Source of the DNA: Chloroflexota bacterium
Lineage (GTDB): Bacteria > Chloroflexota > Dehalococcoidia > Dehalococcoidales > JAUYDJ01
DNA: 5,275 nucleotides
Assembly (NCBI GenBank): GCA_030690025.1
Contig: JAUYDJ010000238.1
Span: forward strand, 1 to 5,275
Direction: 5' to 3'
The translations under genes and the position numbers were made by a program. Below, in pieces: positions 1 through 4,960 of the stretch. The notes below the pieces were generated by a model. It was not told where the DNA came from, ran no database searches, and saw nothing but the letters and a program-made list of their open reading frames with translations. The first letter of the stretch is position 1. Every line of letters starts with the position of its first letter.

Positions 1-166
<166 letters not shown>

Positions 167-172
167 GTCACA

Positions 173-250
173 TGTCACCCTTCGTCCCGACCTGTCGGGA
201 CGAAGGGTCTCAGATTCTTCGCCCCGATTCCATCGGGACTCAGAATGACA
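173..250. repeat. MITE-like hairpin repeat between serS and the next gene
   Basis: The segment is bounded by the inverted ends TGTCA (173-177) and TGACA (246-250), each flanked by ACA (170-172 and 251-253), which could be a 3-bp target duplication or chance. Inside are two hairpins. The first is a perfect 14-bp stem at 177-190 and 195-208 with loop CCTG. The second has CCCGAT (223-228) pairing with ATCGGG (232-237), and outside it ATTCT (214-218) with AGAAT (242-246). From memory, motifs like ATTCTTCG...CAGAATGACA occur as scattered intergenic repeats in Chloroflexota and other genomes. No T-run follows either stem, so a classic terminator is unlikely. That it is a mobile repeat is inference; copy number cannot be seen here. 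Confidence 0.6.
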
Positions 251-302
251 ACAACCACTTGACGTCCTTCGGGTTCTTTCGACATTAGGATTTATTCCAG
301 AT

Positions 303-331
303 TTGACCCCACCGCCCCAAATTCCTATACT
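303..331 (+). promoter_or_regulatory. Sigma70-type promoter for the TIGR04076-family gene
   Basis: TTGACC at 303-308 and TATACT at 326-331 are separated by exactly 17 bases. Each hexamer is one mismatch from consensus (TTGACA, TATAAT). Transcription would begin near 338, giving a leader of about 24 bases with AAGGAG at 350-355 and the ATG at 362. Confidence 0.7.
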
Positions 332-361
332 GGATGTAACAATAAACGAAAGGAGATTCTC

Positions 362-703
362 ATGGCGGATAGGTATGAAGTACTGGTCAGGGTAGTATCA
401 CAGAAAGGCAAATGCGTCCAGGAACATAAGGTCGGTGAAAAGTGGGTGCTGGGCACCAAGACACCGCAGGGCATCTGCATTTCGGCGTTTGACACCCTGC
501 TCTCCAGCGCCCGGGTGCTCATGTTCGGCGGGTCATTCCCCTGGGAAAGCGACCCTTACATGACCACCATCGCCTGCTCCGACTCCGAGAACCCGGTGGT
601 CTTTGAGCTGAGGCGGCTGCCCAAGAAGGCGGCAGCGACTAAGAAACCGGCAGCCAGGAAAAAGGTAACCGCTAAGAAAGCTACAGCTAAAAAGAAGGTC
701 TAG
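362..703 (+). CDS. TIGR04076-family protein with histone-H1-like lysine/alanine tail
   Basis: This is a 113-aa cytoplasmic protein. Residues 4-86 match the small TIGR04076 family as I remember it: KVG-x-x-W (23-28), TPQGICISAF (34-43), RVLMFGGSFPWE (51-62) and ENPVVFELRR (76-85). The family's biochemical function is not established; Cys18, Cys39 and Cys72 are present. Family members normally stop soon after this last strand. Here a 26-residue tail (88-113) follows with 11 Lys, 1 Arg, 8 Ala, 3 Thr, 1 Pro, 2 Val and no acidic residue, in a K-K-x-T-A pattern like the tails of histone H1 and HupB-type proteins. Such tails commonly bind DNA or RNA, so nucleic-acid binding is inferred. The start is fixed by AAGGAG six bases upstream and by the promoter at 303-331. 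It appears to be a single-gene unit. Confidence 0.85.
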   Translation: MADRYEVLVRVVSQKGKCVQEHKVGEKWVLGTKTPQGICISAFDTLLSSARVLMFGGSFPWESDPYMTTIACSDSENPVVFELRRLPKKAAATKKPAARKKVTAKKATAKKKV

Positions 704-709
704 CCCTGC

Positions 710-727
710 GGAGGGGTGTCCGAGCGG
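710..727 (+). other. tRNA-Ser-like 5' fragment (possible tRNA remnant)
   Basis: The 18 bases GGAGGGGTGTCCGAGCGG have the layout of the 5' end of a bacterial tRNA-Ser: a 7-base acceptor strand, TG at positions 8-9, and the start of the D arm (TCCGAGCGG). The expected continuation (D-loop end, anticodon arm, long variable arm) is absent, and the next bases are unrelated and AT-rich. It lies seven bases after the stop codon of the gene at 362-703. It could be the scar of an integration or deletion at a tRNA gene, or chance similarity. Confidence 0.35.
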
Positions 728-1225
728 GGTCATAAACGGGTTTTATCGGGGTTTATTCATAGCTTTTTAACTGGATAGAACCTCGTTTTGAAGCTAAAAA
801 GCGAGTTGAAATGGTATTTCTTGCTGATTTTCAGAAATATTTATGTTAAATTATAGTCAAATACTTTATTTTTCGGGGGTTAATTATGGATACCGAGATG
901 TGGTATCTCACGGACAACTTTAATAAGTTACCAGCTAAAGATGTATTGAAGAATGTCCTCGGAGATGATAAAAGGAACTATGAAAGAGCGGAACTGGAAC
1001 TCATTGAAGATATTAAATTATTGGATGGTGCGATAACCCTTTATATTGAATCACTTCAAGCAGCGTATCGTCTTACAGAACATACGAGATACCTACATAA
1101 CTCCCGATGAAATAAAGGCAGATGGTTTATATTTTCTATGGAAACTGTCGAAGAAGGCAGTGAAAGAAAATATAGGGTGACCCTTGCAAATCCCCCTCAA
1201 ATTCTTTACTCTTAGATAAGGGTAG
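728..1225. other. AT-rich patch, possibly acquired DNA
   Basis: This stretch is compositionally unlike its surroundings. I count 15 G/C in the 60 bases 821-880 and 20 in 961-1020, against 47 in 1621-1680 inside ccdA. It holds the damaged-looking small gene at 886-1180. The non-coding part (728-885) has ATAAAC/GTTTAT inverted (732-737 and 751-756) and a short hairpin with one bulge (782-789 against 797-805). No convincing promoter, transposase or integrase is visible. The left border coincides with the tRNA-like fragment at 710-727; the right border is blurred by the ccdA leader. Confidence 0.5.
886..1180 (+). pseudogene. Unrecognised small gene, probably frameshifted
   Basis: An ATG at 886 has GGGGGT (875-880) five bases upstream and opens a 74-codon frame that stops at 1108-1110. 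It is a mostly helical, acidic-then-basic protein (for example YERAELELIEDIKLLDGAI). Its last dozen residues look random. The frame one base further on, open from 1037, encodes a protein-like stretch with TPDEIKADGLYFLWKLSKKA and stops with TGA at 1178-1180. Skipping one base near 1075 joins them into a 97-aa protein, and the true junction could lie anywhere in 1037-1105. I recognise no family. A mutation, an assembly error or programmed +1 frameshifting would each explain it; alternatively the 74-aa protein (886-1110) is real as it stands. The AT-rich codons (AAA, TTA, ATA) differ from all neighbours. Confidence 0.45.
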
Positions 1226-1228
1226 GTG

Positions 1229-1915
1229 ATGGAGAATATATCGTGGGGGGTGGCCCTCGGGGCGGGGTTACTGTCTTTCCTGTCACCCTGTGTGCTGCCG
1301 CTAGTGCCCGTTTACCTGGCCAGCCTATGCGGCCCGGAGATATTTGAGGCCAAGTCCGGTGTGAGCAACTTCACCCTGTTCCTGCACTCGCTCAGCTTTG
1401 TGGTCGGGTTTGCGCTGGTATTTACCATCATGGGCGCCGGGGCCGGTCTGGCGGGGTCAATTATCACTTCTCACATGGGACTGGTACGGCGCATATCGGG
1501 CGGGGTGCTCATTGCCTTCGGGCTGGTCATGCTCGGGGCGCGCTGGCTCCCCTGGCTCAATTACGAAAAGCGTCTCGCGCCCTCGCGGAGCCGGGCTACC
1601 GGCCACCTGCGCTCGCTGCTCACCGGCGCGGTCTTCGCCCCGGCCTGGACGCCCTGCGTCGGCCCGCTGCTGGGCAGCATCCTCACCCTGGCCTACGGCT
1701 CGGGGACAGCCGGCTACGGCACCGGGCTGCTCGCCGTCTACTCGCTCGGGCTGGGCATCCCCTTCCTGGCCATCGGCGCGGCCTTCAACTTCACCAGCCC
1801 GCTGCTCAAGCGCCTGCGCCGCTACTCCGGTGTCACCTATATCCTGGGCGGCGTGCTGCTCATCGCCACCGGTATACTGGTGCTCACCAACCACCTTATT
1901 TGGTTTCCCACCTGA
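1229..1915 (+). CDS. ccdA: CcdA/DsbD-family transmembrane thiol-electron carrier
   Basis: This is a 228-aa integral membrane protein of the DsbD-beta/CcdA family, which moves electrons from cytoplasmic thioredoxin across the membrane to extracytoplasmic thiol proteins. The two diagnostic motifs are present: LSPCVLPLVPVYLA (Cys21) at the start of helix 1 and WTPCVGPLLGS (Cys143) at the start of helix 4. These cysteines form the transported dithiol/disulfide pair. Six hydrophobic segments lie near 7-33, 52-80, 86-105, 129-155, 163-187 and 203-220, and the length is normal for short CcdA. I chose ATG 1229 because AAGGG (1218-1222) sits six bases before it; the in-frame GTG at 1226 is only three bases away. 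It is first in an operon with the TlpA-like gene 22 bases downstream, which would be its reducing target. The GC-rich coding sequence marks the return to native composition. Confidence 0.93.
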   Translation: MENISWGVALGAGLLSFLSPCVLPLVPVYLASLCGPEIFEAKSGVSNFTLFLHSLSFVVGFALVFTIMGAGAGLAGSIITSHMGLVRRISGGVLIAFGLVMLGARWLPWLNYEKRLAPSRSRATGHLRSLLTGAVFAPAWTPCVGPLLGSILTLAYGSGTAGYGTGLLAVYSLGLGIPFLAIGAAFNFTSPLLKRLRRYSGVTYILGGVLLIATGILVLTNHLIWFPT

Positions 1916-1918
1916 CAT

Positions 1919-1940
1919 GGGGGTAAAATGAAATAGTATG
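1919..1940 (+). promoter_or_regulatory. Two-codon mini-ORF between Shine-Dalgarno and tlpA start
   Basis: GGGGG at 1919-1923 is the only Shine-Dalgarno-like sequence before tlpA. It is 14 bases from the tlpA ATG (1938), which is far, but four bases from another ATG at 1928. That ATG reads ATG AAA TAG and stops at 1934-1936, one base before the real start. The stop TGA at 1929 in the tlpA frame rules out an earlier tlpA start. Ribosomes could terminate at the mini-ORF and restart at 1938, which would limit tlpA translation relative to ccdA. This is inference from spacing only. Confidence 0.4.
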
Positions 1941-2438
1941 AACAAGGTGTTGAAAATAGCCGTCCTGTCCCTGATGCTCGTGGCCGGGCTGGCCGCCTGC
2001 TCTTCGCCGACTGAGCCGAGCAGCAACAGTGCCGCCCCCGACTTCAAGCTCGCCGACCTCAACGGCAACACGGTGGCGCTGAGCGACCTGCGCGGCAAGC
2101 CGGTGCTGCTCAACTTCTGGGCCACCTGGTGTCCCCCCTGCCGCGAGGAAGTACCCTTAATAGAGGAGATTAATCAGGAGTGGACGAGCAAGGGACTGGT
2201 GGTGCTGACGGTCAGCCTCGACGACAGCGCCGATACCGTGAAGGACTTCGTGCAGAACTACGGCCTCACTTTCACCGTGCTGCACGACCGGGAGCAGCGT
2301 GTGGCCCAGACCTACGGCATCCAGGGCATACCCACCACCCTGTTCATCGACAAAGATGGTAACATTCGGGCGAGGACGGTAGGCGCCTTCCCGAATAAGG
2401 CGGCCATCGAGACCGGTATCAAGAAGATAATGCCTTAA
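1938..2438 (+). CDS. TlpA/ResA-like lipoprotein thiol-disulfide oxidoreductase
   Basis: This 166-aa protein has a lipoprotein signal peptide: positive N-end (MNKVLK), hydrophobic core and lipobox LAAC, with Cys21 as the lipidated residue. A Ser/Pro/Asn-rich linker (22-33) leads to a thioredoxin fold of the AhpC/TSA-Redoxin/TlpA type: APDFKLADLNG (33-43), then VLLNFWATWCPPC with the active-site pair Cys65 and Cys68, and the cis-proline loop GIPTT (Pro132). It would be anchored on the outer face of the cytoplasmic membrane and reduce (or, less likely, oxidise) disulfides, for example in apocytochrome c maturation. The CcdA encoded just upstream is the expected electron donor, which favours a reductive role. 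No cytochrome or heme-handling gene is in the window, so the client is unknown. ResA, TlpA and CcmG cannot be told apart from sequence alone. Confidence 0.92.
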   Translation: MNKVLKIAVLSLMLVAGLAACSSPTEPSSNSAAPDFKLADLNGNTVALSDLRGKPVLLNFWATWCPPCREEVPLIEEINQEWTSKGLVVLTVSLDDSADTVKDFVQNYGLTFTVLHDREQRVAQTYGIQGIPTTLFIDKDGNIRARTVGAFPNKAAIETGIKKIMP

Positions 2439-2448
2439 GGAGCCAAAA

Positions 2449-2769
2449 ATGGGTGATATTCTGGATGAAGCCTGGGCGGTAGTCCAGTGCAAAGAGTGTC
2501 CGTGGTATAAAGCGTGCGTCATGCCGATGCGGTTTACCGCCGAAGATATCCGCCGCCAGATGGAGGCGTCAACGCCGGGCAGCGTGCCGCTGCAGATGGA
2601 TGCCAACCTGCAGAACCTGCTGGGCAGCATGGCCACTGCGGCGCAGAACTCGCTGCTGGAGGGCTGCCCGGTCTTCATCGAGCGTCTGCGCGCCAATGCT
2701 AAACTGGCGCAGCGTATCAAAGAGCTTATGCACAACTGGGGCAAGGAAGAAAAACCGCCCGGCACCTAG
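2449..2769 (+). CDS. Unrecognised 106-aa four-cysteine protein in the ccdA-tlpA operon
   Basis: I do not recognise a family. The protein has no signal peptide or membrane segment, so it should be cytoplasmic. Cysteines occur at 14, 17 and 23 (C-x2-C-x5-C, within QCKECPWYKACVMP) and at 73 (EGCPVFIERL). Two of them precede proline, and all sit next to hydrophobic or aromatic residues, an arrangement that could bind an Fe-S cluster or zinc, or form redox disulfides. Residues 30-66 and 75-98 look helical, and the tail is short, charged and proline-containing. AAGGAG at 2437-2442 overlaps the tlpA stop codon and lies six bases before the ATG, so the gene is tightly coupled to tlpA and is very probably translated. 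The operon context suggests a role in the same thiol-redox pathway, as client, cofactor protein or regulator; this is inference. Confidence 0.8.
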   Translation: MGDILDEAWAVVQCKECPWYKACVMPMRFTAEDIRRQMEASTPGSVPLQMDANLQNLLGSMATAAQNSLLEGCPVFIERLRANAKLAQRIKELMHNWGKEEKPPGT

Positions 2770-2810
2770 CCGGGGCTAAGTTTACTTCGCTGGTGACCTG
2801 ATATTTCGAG

Positions 2811-2868
2811 TGACTCATCCCCTTAATCCCCCTCTCGAAAGGGGAAGGGGATTAAGGGGATGGGGTCA
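2811..2868. repeat. Long-stem inverted repeat, likely dispersed intergenic element
   Basis: Arms CATCCCCTTAATCCCC (2816-2831) and its exact complement (2847-2862) form a perfect 16-bp stem around a 15-base loop. Beyond a small bulge, TGAC (2811-2814) also pairs with GTCA (2865-2868), giving 20 paired positions in 58 bases. CCCCT (2829-2833) with AGGGG (2840-2844) offers an alternative inner pairing. From memory, sequences of the type CCCCTTAATCCCC are frequent scattered repeats in Chloroflexota and some other genomes. It sits between the redox operon and the nitroreductase. There is no T-run after the stem, so it is a repeat first and a possible transcript-stabilising or attenuating structure second. 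No target duplication is evident. Confidence 0.65.
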
Positions 2869-2932
2869 AACATAAGAAGAAAAGCCAAGTCAATACAATA
2901 GAACTCAAAAAGAAGGAGGCGAATACCAAACT

Positions 2933-3511
2933 ATGGATGTCATGCAAGCTATAAAAGAACGCCGCGCCATCAGAAAGTACCGCCCTGACCCGGTCAGTGA
3001 CGAGGCTCTCCGCACCGTGCTGGAAGCGGCGCGCTGGGCGCCATCCTGGGGCAATAGCCAGTGCCTGAAGCTGATTGTGGTGCGCGACCCGTCAATAAAG
3101 TCGCAGCTAGCGGATACCCTCCGCAGCAAAACGCCCGGCGGCAAAAACTCGGCGACCGACGGTTTTAGAACGGCCGGCGTGGCCCTGGTGGCCTGTGCCG
3201 CTGACGGACTTTCCGGCTGTTACAAGGGCGAGCAGGGCGAGACCATACTGGCCACCGACAAAGGCAAATGGTGGCTCATGTTTGATGTGGGGCTGGCCAT
3301 GCAGAACCTGACACTGGCCGCCCATGCGCTCGGCCTGGGGACGGTACACATCGGTATGTTTGATGCCGAAAAGGTGCGCCAGATTCTGGGTATACCGGAA
3401 AACCTCACTATTGTGGAAATGCTGGTGCTGGGCTGGCCTGATGAGAAACCAGCGCCCCGCCCGAGGAAAGAAATCAGTGAGTTCGTTACCTACGACAAAT
3501 ATTCTCGCTAG
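2933..3511 (+). CDS. Nitroreductase-family FMN-dependent oxidoreductase
   Basis: This 192-aa protein has the typical length and order of the nitroreductase superfamily. The N-terminal ERRAIRKYRPDPV (9-21) carries the arginines that hold the FMN phosphate. ARWAPSWGNSQ (33-43) corresponds to the family's APS-x-x-N-x-Q flavin-contact loop. HALGLGTVHIGMF (131-143) is the glycine-rich second FMN segment. LGIPENLTIVEMLVLGWPDE (152-171) is the usual C-terminal core strand. Members are cytoplasmic FMN dimers using NAD(P)H; substrates range from nitro-aromatics to quinones and cannot be inferred here. The region between 67 and 115 carries three cysteines (88, 96 and Cys44 just before it), more than usual. 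A strong AGAAGGAGG (2911-2919) lies 13 bases before the ATG, longer than ideal, but there is no start codon in between. It looks monocistronic, and it meets the minus-strand genes tail to tail with an 8-base gap. Confidence 0.9.
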   Translation: MDVMQAIKERRAIRKYRPDPVSDEALRTVLEAARWAPSWGNSQCLKLIVVRDPSIKSQLADTLRSKTPGGKNSATDGFRTAGVALVACAADGLSGCYKGEQGETILATDKGKWWLMFDVGLAMQNLTLAAHALGLGTVHIGMFDAEKVRQILGIPENLTIVEMLVLGWPDEKPAPRPRKEISEFVTYDKYSR

Positions 3512-3519
3512 AGCGGCGC

Positions 3520-3717
3520 TCAGGTCTGCCGGCGGCGTTTGCTGATACCGAAGACAATAATGACCAGTCCGGCTAAAGCCAGCGCCACCCCGGCAATGTA
3601 AGCAATTACCTGCAGAAGCGGTTCGGTGAGCAGGCGTGAGACAATCCTGGCCAAGAGTAGCCCCACGCCTGCTGTTACTATCCCCGCAATCCAGTATCCG
3701 CTAAGAAGTCTCCTCAA
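3520..3717 (-). CDS. Small two-helix membrane protein downstream of the beta subunit
   Basis: This is a 65-aa protein of unknown function with two hydrophobic segments (about 8-24 and 35-57), separated by a short polar turn containing RIVSRLLTEP. It ends in the positive tail SKRRRQT, which predicts that both ends face the cytoplasm. The start is a TTG at 3717-3715, five bases after the stop of the beta-subunit gene. I see no strong Shine-Dalgarno before it, so translation is probably coupled to the gene upstream. No ATG or GTG start lies earlier in this frame within the intergenic gap. The close spacing argues for a real operon member, perhaps an accessory subunit; the lack of a recognised family keeps confidence moderate. 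Confidence 0.55.
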   Translation of the reverse strand: MRRLLSGYWIAGIVTAGVGLLLARIVSRLLTEPLLQVIAYIAGVALALAGLVIIVFGISKRRRQT

Positions 3718-3722
3718 GTTTT

Positions 3723-4934
3723 TCAGCTCAAGAGCGGTATCGCCGAAACATAGATGCCGGTAATTATGGCCGTGGTTATCACGCCGGCTACGTTCGGGCC
3801 CATGGCAAAGGGCAGAATCATGGCAAATTTATTCGCCTTGAAAGCCTCCTTCTGCGCTATCTTGGCACAGGTAGGTATACAGGAGACAGCGGCAATACCA
3901 ATCAGGGGATTCACCTTCCCCTTGCTGAGCTTATAGTATAGCAAGCCGGCCAGAAGCCCGCCGATGCCGGAAAGAAGCAGGGCTACCATGCCCAGCACCA
4001 GCAGCTTGAGAACGGTGACATCGGTGATAATCTCCACGCTGAACAAAGTCCCCAGTATCAGGCCCAGGAAGAAGGTTGAGCCGTACAATAGCGGCCCCTC
4101 CAGGAACTCCCGGAACCTCTTGATATCCATCTCTTTAACCGCCACGCCCACAAAGAAGCTGGCAATCAGTGGTGCCGCCACCGGGAATAGCAGGCTCAGG
4201 ACAAGCATAGCCACCACGGAAAAGGTGAATTTCTCCACGGCCGGCACTTCCGGTATTTCGCGCGGATTCATGGCTACCCCGCGCATACTCTTGGGTATCA
4301 ACAGCCTTATCAAATACGGGTAACCCACGTAGGTCAGGCTCAGGTATACGTAAGCAATCACGGTTATCGGCACAAACAGGTGCTTGGCCAGGAGCAGGGA
4401 GGTATAGAGCACCATCGGGCCATCCGCCCCGCCAACCATGGCAATAGCGGCCGCTTCCTTCAGGTTAAATCCCCAGAGCATGGCAATGGGCAGAGTAAAA
4501 AGGGTGCCCAGCTCGGCGCCCACCGCCAGCAGCATACTGGACATAGGCTTGGCCATCAGGAAGTTTATATCGGTAATGGCGCCAATACCCATGAATATCA
4601 GGCAGGCGATTAAGCCGTTGCTGAAGGTGAAAGTATATATCGGTTGGAGAAAATCGATTTGAAGGATGTTCATGAGCTCGGTGGGGTCGCTCACCAGCGG
4701 GGATAAAAACAGGGTGCCTATCTTGCCGCCTTCCAGCAGCAGCATACCCGCATTTACCGCCACCATGCCCATTCCCATGGGTATAAGTATCAGCGGGTCC
4801 AGAATCCCCTTATGGGCCAGATATATCAAACCCAGGCCAACCAGGATAAGCAGAATGCGGATCAGGGATGTCTCCAGATTAGCCACAAAAAACGTATATA
4901 TGCCCTGAAACATGTTCCAGAATAAATTAATCAT
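3723..4934 (-). CDS. Na+-translocating decarboxylase beta subunit (OadB/GcdB/MmdB family)
   Basis: This 403-aa polytopic membrane protein is of normal family length. Diagnostic stretches are MGIGAITDINFLMAKP (115-130), VGGADGPMVLYTS (167-179), NPLIGIAAVSCIPTC (342-356) and FAMGPNVAGVITTAI (376-390). The family couples decarboxylation of a carboxybiotin carrier to Na+ export (oxaloacetate, glutaconyl-CoA or methylmalonyl-CoA decarboxylases). From memory of Klebsiella OadB, essential residues are D203, Y229, N373, G377, S382 and R389. By spacing these map to D171, Y197, N342, G346, S351 and position 358, which is lysine here. Cys352 and Cys356 flank that site. The start has AGAAAGG (4949-4943) eight bases upstream. 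The gene lies 26 bases after a gamma-like gene, but no alpha or biotin-carrier gene is in the window, so the acid decarboxylated cannot be named. Confidence 0.9.
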   Translation of the reverse strand: MINLFWNMFQGIYTFFVANLETSLIRILLILVGLGLIYLAHKGILDPLILIPMGMGMVAVNAGMLLLEGGKIGTLFLSPLVSDPTELMNILQIDFLQPIYTFTFSNGLIACLIFMGIGAITDINFLMAKPMSSMLLAVGAELGTLFTLPIAMLWGFNLKEAAAIAMVGGADGPMVLYTSLLLAKHLFVPITVIAYVYLSLTYVGYPYLIRLLIPKSMRGVAMNPREIPEVPAVEKFTFSVVAMLVLSLLFPVAAPLIASFFVGVAVKEMDIKRFREFLEGPLLYGSTFFLGLILGTLFSVEIITDVTVLKLLVLGMVALLLSGIGGLLAGLLYYKLSKGKVNPLIGIAAVSCIPTCAKIAQKEAFKANKFAMILPFAMGPNVAGVITTAIITGIYVSAIPLLS

Positions 4935-4960
4935 GACCTATGCCTTTCTACAAACCCGCT

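Noticed and set aside
1174..1184. Palindrome AGGGT-G-ACCCT upstream of ccdA as an operator
   Set aside because: Five-base arms around one base are common by chance and overlap the probable end of the preceding gene; no matching regulator is present.
1174..1200. A possible 3' half of the tRNA-Ser (TTGCAAATCCCCCTC) matching the stub at 710-727
   Set aside because: It resembles a T-arm only loosely, does not pair properly with GGAGGGG, and lacks CCA and a proper T-loop; the similarity is too weak to call.
1398..2125. Long open frames in a second plus frame and on the minus strand across ccdA and tlpA
   Set aside because: They arise from the high-GC codons of the two real genes; their translations are rich in Arg, Pro, Gly and Ser without motifs, while the ccdA and tlpA frames carry clear family motifs.
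2767..2783. Terminator after the four-Cys gene (TAGCC/GGCTA hairpin)
   Set aside because: The stem is only 4-5 bp with a 2-4 base loop, it includes the stop codon, and only three Ts follow.
3754..4908. Several plus-strand open frames opposite the beta subunit
   Set aside because: They are low-complexity antisense readings of a membrane-protein gene; the minus frame has unmistakable family motifs over its full length.
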